A stretch of 11,941 nucleotides of DNA. Origin: Actinomycetes bacterium (lineage in GTDB: Bacteria; Actinomycetota; Aquicultoria; CAJVYJ01). A model generated the notes under the pieces. It made no database searches. It saw nothing but the letters and a program-made list of their open reading frames with translations, and was not told the DNA's origin. Position numbers and translations under genes: made by a program. Location: contig JAUVQW010000022.1 of the NCBI GenBank assembly GCA_030597945.1, positions 1-11,941 on the forward strand. Reading direction: 5' to 3'. Positions 1 through 8,194 of this stretch are shown in pieces (the first letter of the stretch is position 1; the number at the start of each line of letters is the position of its first letter).

Positions 1-1
1 A

Positions 2-1495
2 GGAACAAACAACATAAAAGTTACCGAGGTCGATTTATTTTTTAAAGAGCTAAAAAAAGAGTACGTGATTCTTGACCAGAAAGAACGTAGAGTAAAAATA
101 ATCGACGGCATCGATGGGGCTGCCAAGTCGGTGGGTGGCAGGGCCGAAATAAACAATAAAGTCATTAGCGAGGTCGTTAATCTTGTTGAATATCCCCACG
201 CTCTCCTAGGGTCATTTTCCAAAGAATACTTAAGAATCCCGGATCAGGTAGTCAAGACGGCGATGGAGTCGCATCAAAGATATTTTCCGGTGGAAAAAAA
301 CGGGAAGCTCCTACCACATTTTATAGTTGTCCAAAACGGGGATGAAAAATATGCAAAGGAGATTACAAAAGGGCACGAGAGAGTGCTTAGTGCAAGACTG
401 GCAGATGCAGCATTTTTCTTCGACGAAGATATCAAGACGCCCCTAGCTGACAGGGTAGAAAACCTACAAGGTATAGTTTACCAGCAAAAATTGGGGACTG
501 TACTGGAAAAGATAGAACGCATCAAAGAACTTTGCCACTGGCTTTCCGGAGAACTGGATCTTTCCAAAGAGGAGAGAGATGATCTTATACGTGCGGCAAC
601 ATTGTCAAAGGCCGATCTGGTCACGGGAATGGTCCGCGAGTTTCCCGAATTACAGGGATCAATTGGCAGCGAATACGCTTTGATCGACGGGGAGACTAAA
701 CAAGTAGCAAGGGCGATAGCCGAGCATTACTTACCGAGGTTTGCCGGCGATGGCCTGCCTTCCGATCTGGTAAGCGCTATATTGGCGACAGCCGATAAGA
801 TGATCTCTATAGCGGGTTGTTTTTCGGTCGGCCTGATTCCTTCCGGCTCGCAGGATCCCTACGCATTAAGGAGGCAGGCACAAGGAATTGTGGCTATCAT
901 GGCGGCGAGTCGATTAAATCTATCGATAACCGACTTGATGGAACGCGCCCTAGATATCTATCAACTAGCTGGCATAGATATTAGTCTGGAAGATAAAGAA
1001 AAGTTAAAAGAATTCTGGGCTACTAGGATGAGTAAGTATTACTCGGGTGAGGGCTATGATGTAAGTGAGGTCGATGCAGTATTGTCATCCGGTTTCATGA
1101 AATTAGAGGAAGTAAGGAAAAGGTTGAATGTTTTAAAAGAAAGCCGCGCAGATGATGCTTTTGAAAAAGCAAAGACCGCGTTTACCAGGTGTATCAATCT
1201 TTCAGATTTTAAACTGGGCTTTGATGTAGATGATGCTCTCTTTCAAAACGAGATAGAATCAGGCTTATGGAAAGAGTATACTCAAAAAAATGAAGAGTTA
1301 ATCGAAGCCGCAAACAGTGGCGATTTCACATCCTACATCGGCATACTTGATTCTATGAGCGGAGCCATAGATTCTTTTTTTGATTCGGTTTTAGTCATGG
1401 ATAAAGATGTTTCCATAAAGGAGAACCGTTTAAAGATGCTTAACAATTATTCAAAGCTAGCCTTTTTGCTTGCCGACTTTTCGAAATTATCATAA
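2..1495 (+). CDS. glyS: Glycyl-tRNA synthetase beta subunit, 5'-truncated by window edge
   Basis: Beta subunit of the bacterial alpha2beta2 glycyl-tRNA synthetase, which binds tRNA-Gly while the alpha subunit (GlyQ) activates glycine in the cytoplasm. The frame is open from base 2, so the GTG at 65 is an internal Val codon, not the start. 497 residues are visible; the family is usually about 690, so roughly 190 N-terminal residues lie upstream. Recognisable family blocks are VVQNGDE, SARLADAAFFFDED, an HD-like region with LSKADLVTGMV and FPELQG (about nt 600-660), EHYLPRFAGD, and IPSGSQDPYALRRQAQGIV (about nt 830-890). A helical C-terminal anticodon-binding region follows, ending with the short motif FDSVLVM. 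glyQ is expected just upstream. The coding sequence looks intact to its TAA stop. The next gene starts 134 bp later. Confidence 0.96.
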   Translation, partial: GTNNIKVTEVDLFFKELKKEYVILDQKERRVKIIDGIDGAAKSVGGRAEINNKVISEVVNLVEYPHALLGSFSKEYLRIPDQVVKTAMESHQRYFPVEKNGKLLPHFIVVQNGDEKYAKEITKGHERVLSARLADAAFFFDEDIKTPLADRVENLQGIVYQQKLGTVLEKIERIKELCHWLSGELDLSKEERDDLIRAATLSKADLVTGMVREFPELQGSIGSEYALIDGETKQVARAIAEHYLPRFAGDGLPSDLVSAILATADKMISIAGCFSVGLIPSGSQDPYALRRQAQGIVAIMAASRLNLSITDLMERALDIYQLAGIDISLEDKEKLKEFWATRMSKYYSGEGYDVSEVDAVLSSGFMKLEEVRKRLNVLKESRADDAFEKAKTAFTRCINLSDFKLGFDVDDALFQNEIESGLWKEYTQKNEELIEAANSGDFTSYIGILDSMSGAIDSFFDSVLVMDKDVSIKENRLKMLNNYSKLAFLLADFSKLS

Positions 1496-1584
1496 GCTAG
1501 CATATGGATTCGCCAATAACTTTGCACAATTTTAAATAGCTAAAAAAATGGGAAAAAAACAGTTACATGAGTTTGCAGGATATA

Positions 1585-1624
1585 TAGACATTAACATTTT
1601 TACTTATTTATAATTTCGAGGAGG
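1585..1624 (+). promoter_or_regulatory. Candidate ppdK promoter overlapping its Shine-Dalgarno
   Basis: TAGACA at 1585-1590 (5/6 to the sigma-A -35) and a perfect TATAAT at 1609-1614 are separated by 18 bp. A strong Shine-Dalgarno GAGGAGG lies at 1618-1624, five bases before the GTG start at 1630. Transcription from this -10 would start near 1621, inside the ribosome-binding site, giving a near-leaderless message that loses part of the SD. Either the real promoter is elsewhere (read-through from glyS is possible, since no clear terminator is visible in 1496-1629), or this promoter makes a short-leader transcript. The box match is seen; the activity is inferred. Confidence 0.35.
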
Positions 1625-1629
1625 CGAAA

Positions 1630-4284
1630 GTGGATCAGCCAAAGTATGTATACGCATTTGAAGAAGGCAATGCGGACATGAAATTTCTTCTCGGAGGTAA
1701 GGGAGCCAACCTCTGTGAGATGACCGGCCTCGGGTTACCTGTTCCCCATGGTTTTTCTATCTCAACTGATACATCAAGATATTTTTCCGCTAACAATGAT
1801 TATCCTGAAGGTTTTCAAAACCAAGTGGAAGAGAACTTAAATAAACTAGAGGAGAAGACGGGTAAAAAACTGGGTGATGATGATGACCCCCTTCTAGTCT
1901 CAGTCCGCTCCGGCGCCGCATTCTCTATGCCTGGCATGATGGATACCGTCTTAAATCTGGGATTAAACGATACTTCAGTCCGCGGTCTAATCAAACAGAC
2001 CGGTAACGATAGGTTTGCATATGATTCTTACAGGCGTTTTATTCAGATGTTTGGAAAAGTCGTCTTAAAGATCGATGGGCAACTGTTTGAGGATGCCATT
2101 ATTGATATGAAGAAGGTTAAAGGTGTAAAACAAGACGTTGATTTGACCGCCGGCGACCTAAAAGAGCTTGTCGAGATATTTAAGGCAATAGTAAATAACA
2201 ATACCGATATTGAATTTCCACAAGATCCGTTGGAGCAGCTCGACTACTCGATTAAAGCGGTATTTGAATCTTGGAATAATAAAAGAGCTAAAAATTATCG
2301 AAAGCACTATAAGATCTCGGATGATCTGGGAACAGCGGTAAATGTGCAGACAATGGTTTTTGGCAATAAAGGAGAGACTTCAGCAACTGGAGTCGCTTTT
2401 ACAAGAGATGCGGCTACTGGCGAAAAAGTCACATATGGCGACTATCTAACAAATGCTCAAGGAGAGGATGTCGTTGCCGGAATTAGGCAGACGAAGCCGA
2501 TTTTAGAGATGGGGGAAGATTTTCCGGAAGCTTTTAGCGATCTCATGACAGCTCTTGACACATTGGAGAACCACTACCGAGATATGTGTGATACCGAATT
2601 TACCATAGAACAAGGTCAACTCTATATGCTGCAAACGCGGATTGGAAAGAGAACGGCTGCCGCGGCTCTAAGGATTGCCGTAGATATGGAAAAAGAGGGT
2701 CTTATCACAAAAGAAGAGGCTGTGATGAGAATTGAGCCGGATCAACTAGACCAGCTTCTTCACCCACGTTTTGATCCAGAATCACAGATCGACGTCATGG
2801 CAAAAGGATTGAACGCGTCTCCGGGAGCGGCCGTTGGAAAAGTGGTTTTCGACGCCGATGCGGCCGAAGAGATGGGGGAAAAGGGCGAGAGAGTGATATT
2901 GACTCGCTGGGAGACGACCCCGGACGATCTTCACGGGATGATCGCTGCTCAGGGTATTCTTACAAGCCACGGCGGCAAGACTTCTCACGCTGCGGTAGTG
3001 GCAAGGGGAATGGGTAAGCCTTGCGTGGCTGGTTGCGCCGCCTTAAATATTGATGTTAAAAGCCACGAATTCAGCATTAATGGTTTTGTAATAAAAGAAG
3101 GCGATATTATCAGCATTAACGGCACTACTGGTGAGGTGGTGAAAGGGTCTGTCCCCCTTGTAGCGCCAACACCTACCCCGGAGCTTAAAACTATTTTAGG
3201 GTGGGCCGACAAGATAAGAAAGTTAGGGGTTAGGGCAAATGCCGACAACCCTGAGGACGCTTCTAAGGCAAGAGAGTTTGGAGCGGAAGGCATTGGACTT
3301 GCTCGTACGGAGCATATGTTTTTAGGTGATCGTCTACCGATTGTTCAAAAAATGATTCTTGGTAGTGAGGAAGAGCAGGCGATTGCTTTAGTCGATCTAT
3401 TAAATATTCAAACCAATGATTTTGTTGGAATATTTTCAGCAATGAGCGGTCTACCTGTGACTATAAGATTGCTCGACCCTCCGCTTCATGAATTCCTCCC
3501 CAGCGAAGAAGAGTTGATGGTCGAAGTCGTCCGTATGGAATATGAAGAGGCCAGTGAAGGTGATCTTAAAGAGAAGAAAGATTTGCTTTCCCGCGTGCAG
3601 ACGATGACAGAGGCTAATCCGATGTTGGGACTTAGGGGCTGTAGATTGGGGATCGTTCGCCCTGACATCTATGAGATGCAGGTAAGAGCGATAATGGAAG
3701 CCGCATGCGACGTTAAGGCCCAAGGTAAGGACCCGAGGGTCGAGATAATGATCCCTCTTGTCGCACTGGATACGGAGTTAAGCTATCTTCGAGGTATCAC
3801 TGAAAAAGAATGTGAAGATGTTCTCGAAAAGAGAGCGATGAAGATAGAATATAAAATAGGAACAATGATCGAATTGCCAAGGGCGGCTGTGACCGCGGAT
3901 GAGATAGCCAAGTATGCCGATTTCTTTTCTTTCGGTACCAATGATCTTACTCAGACGACATTCGGCTTTAGCCGGGACGATGTTGAAGGCAAGATACTGG
4001 CAAGATATTTGGACAGAAAGATACTGAAATCCAATCCTTTTGAGACTCTGGATCCAGCGGTGGTTAAGTTAATTGATATGGCTTGTACTATGGGAAGAGA
4101 GACAAGACCTGATATAAAGTTAGGGATCTGCGGTGAACATGGAGGAGACCCGGATTCGGTGAGAGCTTGCCATCAGATCGGACTGACTTATGTCAGTTGC
4201 TCTCCTTACAGGGTGCCTTTGGCAAGGCTTGCCTCAGCGCAAGCGGTCCTGGAGGAGAAAGTCAACACAAGTATATCTGCTTGA
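1630..4284 (+). CDS. ppdK: Pyruvate, phosphate dikinase
   Basis: Cytosolic enzyme that reversibly converts pyruvate + ATP + Pi to PEP + AMP + PPi, at the pyruvate/PEP node of anaerobic glycolysis or gluconeogenesis. The 884 residues match the usual length. Domain order is standard: N-terminal nucleotide-binding domain with GGKGANL (22-28) and VRSGAAFSMPGMMDT (about 92-106); swivelling phosphohistidine domain with GGKTSHAAVVARGMG, catalytic His453 and the adjacent regulatory-type Thr451; C-terminal PEP/pyruvate barrel with GIGLARTEHMF, GLRGCRLGI, SFGTNDLTQTTFGFSRDD and GICGEHGGD with catalytic Cys834. The GTG start is supported by GAGGAGG five bases upstream and by the usual N-terminus leading into the glycine-rich motif. 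The preceding gene is glyS, a common order in Clostridia. The PPDK regulatory kinase/phosphatase gene sometimes found between them is absent here. Confidence 0.98.
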   Translation: MDQPKYVYAFEEGNADMKFLLGGKGANLCEMTGLGLPVPHGFSISTDTSRYFSANNDYPEGFQNQVEENLNKLEEKTGKKLGDDDDPLLVSVRSGAAFSMPGMMDTVLNLGLNDTSVRGLIKQTGNDRFAYDSYRRFIQMFGKVVLKIDGQLFEDAIIDMKKVKGVKQDVDLTAGDLKELVEIFKAIVNNNTDIEFPQDPLEQLDYSIKAVFESWNNKRAKNYRKHYKISDDLGTAVNVQTMVFGNKGETSATGVAFTRDAATGEKVTYGDYLTNAQGEDVVAGIRQTKPILEMGEDFPEAFSDLMTALDTLENHYRDMCDTEFTIEQGQLYMLQTRIGKRTAAAALRIAVDMEKEGLITKEEAVMRIEPDQLDQLLHPRFDPESQIDVMAKGLNASPGAAVGKVVFDADAAEEMGEKGERVILTRWETTPDDLHGMIAAQGILTSHGGKTSHAAVVARGMGKPCVAGCAALNIDVKSHEFSINGFVIKEGDIISINGTTGEVVKGSVPLVAPTPTPELKTILGWADKIRKLGVRANADNPEDASKAREFGAEGIGLARTEHMFLGDRLPIVQKMILGSEEEQAIALVDLLNIQTNDFVGIFSAMSGLPVTIRLLDPPLHEFLPSEEELMVEVVRMEYEEASEGDLKEKKDLLSRVQTMTEANPMLGLRGCRLGIVRPDIYEMQVRAIMEAACDVKAQGKDPRVEIMIPLVALDTELSYLRGITEKECEDVLEKRAMKIEYKIGTMIELPRAAVTADEIAKYADFFSFGTNDLTQTTFGFSRDDVEGKILARYLDRKILKSNPFETLDPAVVKLIDMACTMGRETRPDIKLGICGEHGGDPDSVRACHQIGLTYVSCSPYRVPLARLASAQAVLEEKVNTSISA

Positions 4285-4360
4285 TTTCAAATAATTATTG
4301 ACGATCGTCGTCTTTATTTTGGTAATTATTATTTAAGAATTATCGCTCCAAGTTTAATAT

Positions 4361-4423
4361 CACCCCGCAGGAAGAGAATTATTTTATATATGCCAGAAGT
4401 GGTTTTGCTTGAATTGGCGGGTG
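4361..4423 (+). other. Imperfect inverted repeat in ppdK-gatC gap
   Basis: The 183-bp gap between ppdK and gatC holds no gene. CACCCCGC (4361-4368) can pair with GCGGGTG (4417-4423) with a single bulged C, giving a 7-bp stem around a roughly 48-nt AT-rich loop. Four AATTATT-type words lie in and before it (about 4291, 4323, 4338 and 4377), and a 10-bp palindrome GACGATCGTC is at 4300-4309. The repeat ends just before the candidate gatC promoter -10, so it could be a regulator site or a leader element. No known riboswitch or T-box core (the TGGNACCGCG word) is present. The function is unknown and the stem could be chance. Confidence 0.3.
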
Positions 4424-4437
4424 TTAGTAATTAAACT
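4409..4437 (+). promoter_or_regulatory. Candidate promoter for gatCA
   Basis: TTGAAT (4409-4414) and TAAACT (4432-4437) are spaced by 17 bp, each 4/6 to sigma-A consensus. They would start transcription near 4444, giving a leader of about 24 nt that keeps the AGGAGAG ribosome-binding site at 4458-4464. The position is sensible for gatC, but the boxes are weak in an AT-rich gap. Confidence 0.3.
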
Positions 4438-4467
4438 GATTAAATTGTCTACTATGTAGGAGAGATT

Positions 4468-4752
4468 TTGGCGGTTAGTAAAAAAGATGTTGAGCATGTT
4501 GCGCTTTTAGCTAGGCTTCGGTTAAGCGAAGAGGAAGTAGAAATCTTTACAAATCAGCTATCGCAAATACTTGAGCATGCGGGCAAGATCAGTCAATTAG
4601 AAACATTAGAAGTAGAGTCCACTACTCATCCACTACCCGTAAAAAACGTCTACCGGGAAGATGTGGTAAAAGAATCACTATCAAAAGATGATGCTCTTCT
4701 TAATGCGCCCGAGATAGAGTCAGGCGCTTTTAAAGTCCCAAAAATCATATGA
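4468..4752 (+). CDS. gatC: Asp-tRNA(Asn)/Glu-tRNA(Gln) amidotransferase subunit C
   Basis: Small subunit of GatCAB, which converts mischarged Glu-tRNA(Gln) and/or Asp-tRNA(Asn) to the amide forms; GatC wraps around the GatA-GatB interface and stabilises the complex. The 94 residues are the normal size. The family pattern is clear: VEHVALLARLRLSEEEVE near the N-terminus, a central LSQILEHAGKISQLETLEVE helix, then THPLPVKNVYREDVV, and a tail ending GAFKVPKII. The start is TTG, supported by AGGAGAG at 4458-4464; no ATG gives a full-length N-terminus. gatA follows after 32 bp and the two are almost certainly co-transcribed. Confidence 0.95.
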   Translation: MAVSKKDVEHVALLARLRLSEEEVEIFTNQLSQILEHAGKISQLETLEVESTTHPLPVKNVYREDVVKESLSKDDALLNAPEIESGAFKVPKII

Positions 4753-4784
4753 GTCCTAAAAAAATAAAGATAAAGAGGATTTAA

Positions 4785-6227
4785 TTGGATATTACAAAGT
4801 TTTCAGCAGGCGATGCTGTTAAACAGATCAAAAACAAAGAGATCAGCGTACTCGAATTGACGGATTCCTATCTCAATAGGATCAAAGAGGTCGATGACAG
4901 AGTGAAAGCGTTTATCCAAGTCGATGCCGAAGGAGCAAGGGCAAGAGCGAGGGAGTTGGATGGATCGACCGTCAATGAACTCGGTGGCGGTCTTCCGATT
5001 GCTATCAAGGATAACATTAACTTAATAGGTGCTCCAACGACATGCGCGTCGAAGATCCTAAAAAACTATCGACCGGTCTACAATGCCCATGTAATTGAAA
5101 AGTTGATTAGGGGAGACGCGGTATTTATCGGAAAGACGAACTTGGATGAATTTGCCATGGGTTCTTCGACCGAGAACTCAAGCTTTGGGCCAACCCATAA
5201 TCCATGGGATATTGAAAGAGTGCCAGGCGGATCAAGTGGTGGATCGGCTGCAGCAATTGCGGCAAGAGAAGCTCTTTGGGCGATCGGATCCGATACCGGT
5301 GGATCGATAAGGCAACCCGCGGCTTTTTGCGGAGTAGTCGGTTTAAAGCCAACATATGGACTAGTTTCCCGCTATGGTTTAGTAGCTTTTGCGTCTTCTT
5401 TGGACCAGATCGGTCCGATCACAAAGACCGTTGACGATTCTGCTTTATTATTATCGATAATTGCCGGTCACGATAGACGGGATTCGACTTCTTTGGACTA
5501 TGAAATCCCGGACTATTTAGCGAATCCAAATAGCAATTTATCCGATCTTAAGGTGGGGCTTCCAATCGAGCTATTTAGCGAAAGCTTTGATGAGGGAGTC
5601 AAGGTGAGTGTGAAAAAGGCAATAGAAATACTTGAAAAAAAAGGAGCCAAGATTGAAGAGACTTCTCTTAGCAGTATTGAATATGCCTTGTCGACCTATT
5701 ATATTATTGCTCCTGCCGAAGCAAGTTCGAATCTCTCACGGTATGACGGTGTAAGATATGGATTTCGCTCAAACGATAATTCTGACATTATCGAGATGTA
5801 TAAAGATAGCCGATCAGGTGGATTTGGCCAAGAGGTAAAGAGAAGGATAATGCTTGGCACCTACGCACTATCCGCTGGTTATTATGATGCTTACTATGGT
5901 AAAGCTCAAAAAGTAAGGACCATGATCATCGAAGATTTCAAATCTGCTTTTTCCAAGTACGATGTTTTGATCTCTCCAACGACGCCGACGACGGCGTTCA
6001 AGAAAGGGGAGAAGACCAGCGATCCTCTGCAGATGTATCTTTCGGATATCTGCACCATCCCCGCTAACCTGGCCGGAATACCGGCAATATCTATTCCATG
6101 CGGTCTCTCAGATAATTTACCCGTGGGACTTCAGATCATGGCTGATCACTATGGTGAAGCTACCTTGTTTAAAGTCGCAAAAGAGTTGGAAGAAGAAATA
6201 GGATTTAGTGATATACCAGAGTTATAG
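4785..6227 (+). CDS. gatA: Asp-tRNA(Asn)/Glu-tRNA(Gln) amidotransferase subunit A
   Basis: Amidase-signature subunit of GatCAB; it hydrolyses glutamine and passes ammonia through a channel to GatB. 480 residues, normal length. The Ser-cisSer-Lys triad is complete: Lys75 in AIKDNI, cis-Ser150 in GGSSGGSAAA, and nucleophile Ser174 in GSDTGGSIRQPA. Downstream family blocks include GLVSRYGLVAFASSLDQIGP, GYYDAYYGKAQKVR and LISPTTPTTAFKKGE, and the end carries NLAGIPAISIPCG and LPVGLQIM. The start is TTG with AGAGGA at 4774-4779. The partner gene gatB, needed for tRNA binding and kinase activity, is not next to it: an oxidoreductase follows. gatB presumably lies elsewhere in the genome. Confidence 0.97.
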   Translation: MDITKFSAGDAVKQIKNKEISVLELTDSYLNRIKEVDDRVKAFIQVDAEGARARARELDGSTVNELGGGLPIAIKDNINLIGAPTTCASKILKNYRPVYNAHVIEKLIRGDAVFIGKTNLDEFAMGSSTENSSFGPTHNPWDIERVPGGSSGGSAAAIAAREALWAIGSDTGGSIRQPAAFCGVVGLKPTYGLVSRYGLVAFASSLDQIGPITKTVDDSALLLSIIAGHDRRDSTSLDYEIPDYLANPNSNLSDLKVGLPIELFSESFDEGVKVSVKKAIEILEKKGAKIEETSLSSIEYALSTYYIIAPAEASSNLSRYDGVRYGFRSNDNSDIIEMYKDSRSGGFGQEVKRRIMLGTYALSAGYYDAYYGKAQKVRTMIIEDFKSAFSKYDVLISPTTPTTAFKKGEKTSDPLQMYLSDICTIPANLAGIPAISIPCGLSDNLPVGLQIMADHYGEATLFKVAKELEEEIGFSDIPEL

Positions 6228-6269
6228 GATCAGAAGAATCGAACTCATACTAAAAAGTGGTGAATAAAT

Positions 6270-8168
6270 ATTCGATCAGCAATTAGGCCGGGGAAAATAG
6301 CCGGTATAGAGCTAAAAAATCGTTTTATCATGTCTTTATATCCTACAAAATATGTCCGAGACAACATGGTCACCGATCGGATGATAGCTTTTTTTGAAGC
6401 ACGCGCCAAGGGCGGTGTATCGATGATTGTTCTTGACGGACCATGCTTTGATTATCCGGATACGCTAAAGGGCTCTATCCACTTACGTATGGACAAGCCA
6501 GAATATGTAAAAGGTTTGCAGCGGCTTTTGAAGGTGGTCCAATCAAACGGCTGTAAAGCCTTCACCCAGATGGATTATCCCGCTATGAAATCTGTCGATA
6601 AAGACACACCCGGAGCAAAAGAAAAAAAAGGAAAATGGGTTCTCCCCCTTTTGGAAGAGGCGACAACAGAGGAGCTTGAAAAAATAATAAGCAAGATGTC
6701 CATAGGAGCCAGTAGCATTAAGGCGATCGGATATGACGGTATAGAGGTGCACGCAAATTACGGTGCATTTATATCTCAACTTCTCTCGCCCCTGACAAAT
6801 CAGAGAAGTGACAAATATGGAGGGTCATTGGAGAATCGATCGCGGTTCTTGATCGACTTGGTAAAAGGCATTAAGGCGCAAGTGGGTGATGATTATCCGT
6901 TAATGATCAAATATGGAGCCGATGAAAGGATGGATGGCGGTTTCGATCTGGATGAGGCGAAGGTTGTGGCTGCCTGGCTTGAAGAGGCAGGAGCAGATGC
7001 AATTCTAGTTACATCTGGAAATAAAAAGACGAAAAATTATCTATTACCATCTTATACGCTGCCTAAAGGCGTTAACGTCGGGATAGCCCGTGAGATTAAA
7101 AGAGTAGTCAAAATACCGGTGATCTCAACCGGAAAGATAGGAGACGCGCAACTTATCGATGATATCCTCAAAGAAGATAAGGCAGATTTTATAGCCATGA
7201 CAAGGGCGCTTATAGCCGATCCTGAATTTGTAAACAAGTACGGTGAGGATAACTTTGAAGATATTAGGGGTTGCATCTATTGTCTTGATGATTGCGCTGA
7301 TAAAGGGGTTGAAAATATCGGCAGGGCTTGTACAGTGAATCCCTACGCTGGTTTGGAAATGGTCTTTAAGCTCGATAAGGCCGATAAAATGAGAAAGGTG
7401 TGGGTAATCGGTGGCGGTCCGGCCGGGATGCAGGCGGCTATAGTACTATCTAAACGAGGTCACAATGTAGAAGTATTTGAGAAAACAAATGAACTTGGAG
7501 GTCTATTTAACTTGGCTCATCTGGCGCCATACAAGGAAGAGGTGGCCGAGGCAAATAGATATTTAAGGCACATGATAAAAAAACACGGTATTTTGGTCCA
7601 TCTCGAAACTGAAGTGGATGAAGAGATGATACTGGAAAAAATGCCGGACGCTGTTACCATCGCAACAGGTGCGATCGAGAAGAAGCCTCCAATAAAAGGA
7701 ATCGATAGCAAAAATGTATTAGGAGCAAGAGATTTCTTAAAAAATATTCATAGGACTGATAAAGAAGTCGTTGTGATAGGCGGCGGTGATGTCGGTTGTG
7801 AGGTAGCGGATATTATCAGCAGTGATAGTAAGGTTACGATCATCGAGGCTCTAAGCGATGTCCTTCCCAAGATGAAAAGCCTACAAAGAGGCAATCTGTT
7901 GTCAAGGCTCAGAAAAAAGGATGTAGCTATTTTATCATCGACAGAAGTTATTTTGATAGAGAAAGACTTTGTAAGGATCAAAAACGTGGAAGGGGAAAGA
8001 GATATCCCGGCGGGCACTATTATTTATGCGATCGGATGCGAATCACAAAAAGATCTGGCCAAGCGGCTTGAGGGTAAAATAGACGTTTTTATTATTGGCG
8101 ATGTCGCTTTGCCCGGAAATCTGGGTGACGCACTACGAAGCGCCACTAGGGCAGCAATCGAAATCTAG
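6270..8168 (+). CDS. FMN/[4Fe-4S]/FAD oxidoreductase, enoate/2,4-dienoyl-CoA reductase family
   Basis: Old-yellow-enzyme TIM barrel fused to a pyridine-nucleotide-disulfide-type FAD/NAD domain, as in FadH, enoate reductases and bile-acid BaiCD. Such enzymes pass electrons from NAD(P)H through FAD and the cluster to FMN and reduce activated C=C bonds. Counting from 6270, motifs are GIELKNRFIM (about 13-22), SPLTNQRSDKYGGSLENR after the active-site strand, a Cys-x2-Cys-x3-Cys-x11-Cys cluster site (335, 338, 342, 354), and two dinucleotide motifs, VIGGGPAG (about 380) and VIGGGDVG (about nt 7774). The end is GDVALPGNLGDALRSATRAA. The nearest ATG (6330) falls inside the conserved N-terminus and loses ELKNR. 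Upstream only ATT 6270 fits, with GTGGTGA six bases before it; the alternative is GTG 6260 (MNKYSISN then a +1 shift to RPGKIAG). The active site is altered: the usual proton-donor Tyr is Ala166. The substrate is unknown. Confidence 0.92.
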   Translation: MRSAIRPGKIAGIELKNRFIMSLYPTKYVRDNMVTDRMIAFFEARAKGGVSMIVLDGPCFDYPDTLKGSIHLRMDKPEYVKGLQRLLKVVQSNGCKAFTQMDYPAMKSVDKDTPGAKEKKGKWVLPLLEEATTEELEKIISKMSIGASSIKAIGYDGIEVHANYGAFISQLLSPLTNQRSDKYGGSLENRSRFLIDLVKGIKAQVGDDYPLMIKYGADERMDGGFDLDEAKVVAAWLEEAGADAILVTSGNKKTKNYLLPSYTLPKGVNVGIAREIKRVVKIPVISTGKIGDAQLIDDILKEDKADFIAMTRALIADPEFVNKYGEDNFEDIRGCIYCLDDCADKGVENIGRACTVNPYAGLEMVFKLDKADKMRKVWVIGGGPAGMQAAIVLSKRGHNVEVFEKTNELGGLFNLAHLAPYKEEVAEANRYLRHMIKKHGILVHLETEVDEEMILEKMPDAVTIATGAIEKKPPIKGIDSKNVLGARDFLKNIHRTDKEVVVIGGGDVGCEVADIISSDSKVTIIEALSDVLPKMKSLQRGNLLSRLRKKDVAILSSTEVILIEKDFVRIKNVEGERDIPAGTIIYAIGCESQKDLAKRLEGKIDVFIIGDVALPGNLGDALRSATRAAIEI

Positions 8169-8194
8169 ATTGAGATTATCAGAATGTTAATCGT

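Noticed and set aside
65..67. GTG at 65 as the start of glyS
   Set aside because: The frame is open upstream to base 2 and the protein would lack about 210 conserved residues; the gene is cut by the window edge.
2782..3293. Two minus-strand open frames inside ppdK
   Set aside because: Antisense shadows of a fully conserved PPDK coding region.
4297..4320. Terminator after ppdK at GACGATCGTC followed by T-rich sequence
   Set aside because: The palindrome leaves only a 4-bp stem with a 3-nt loop, and the following T-run is interrupted; too weak to call.
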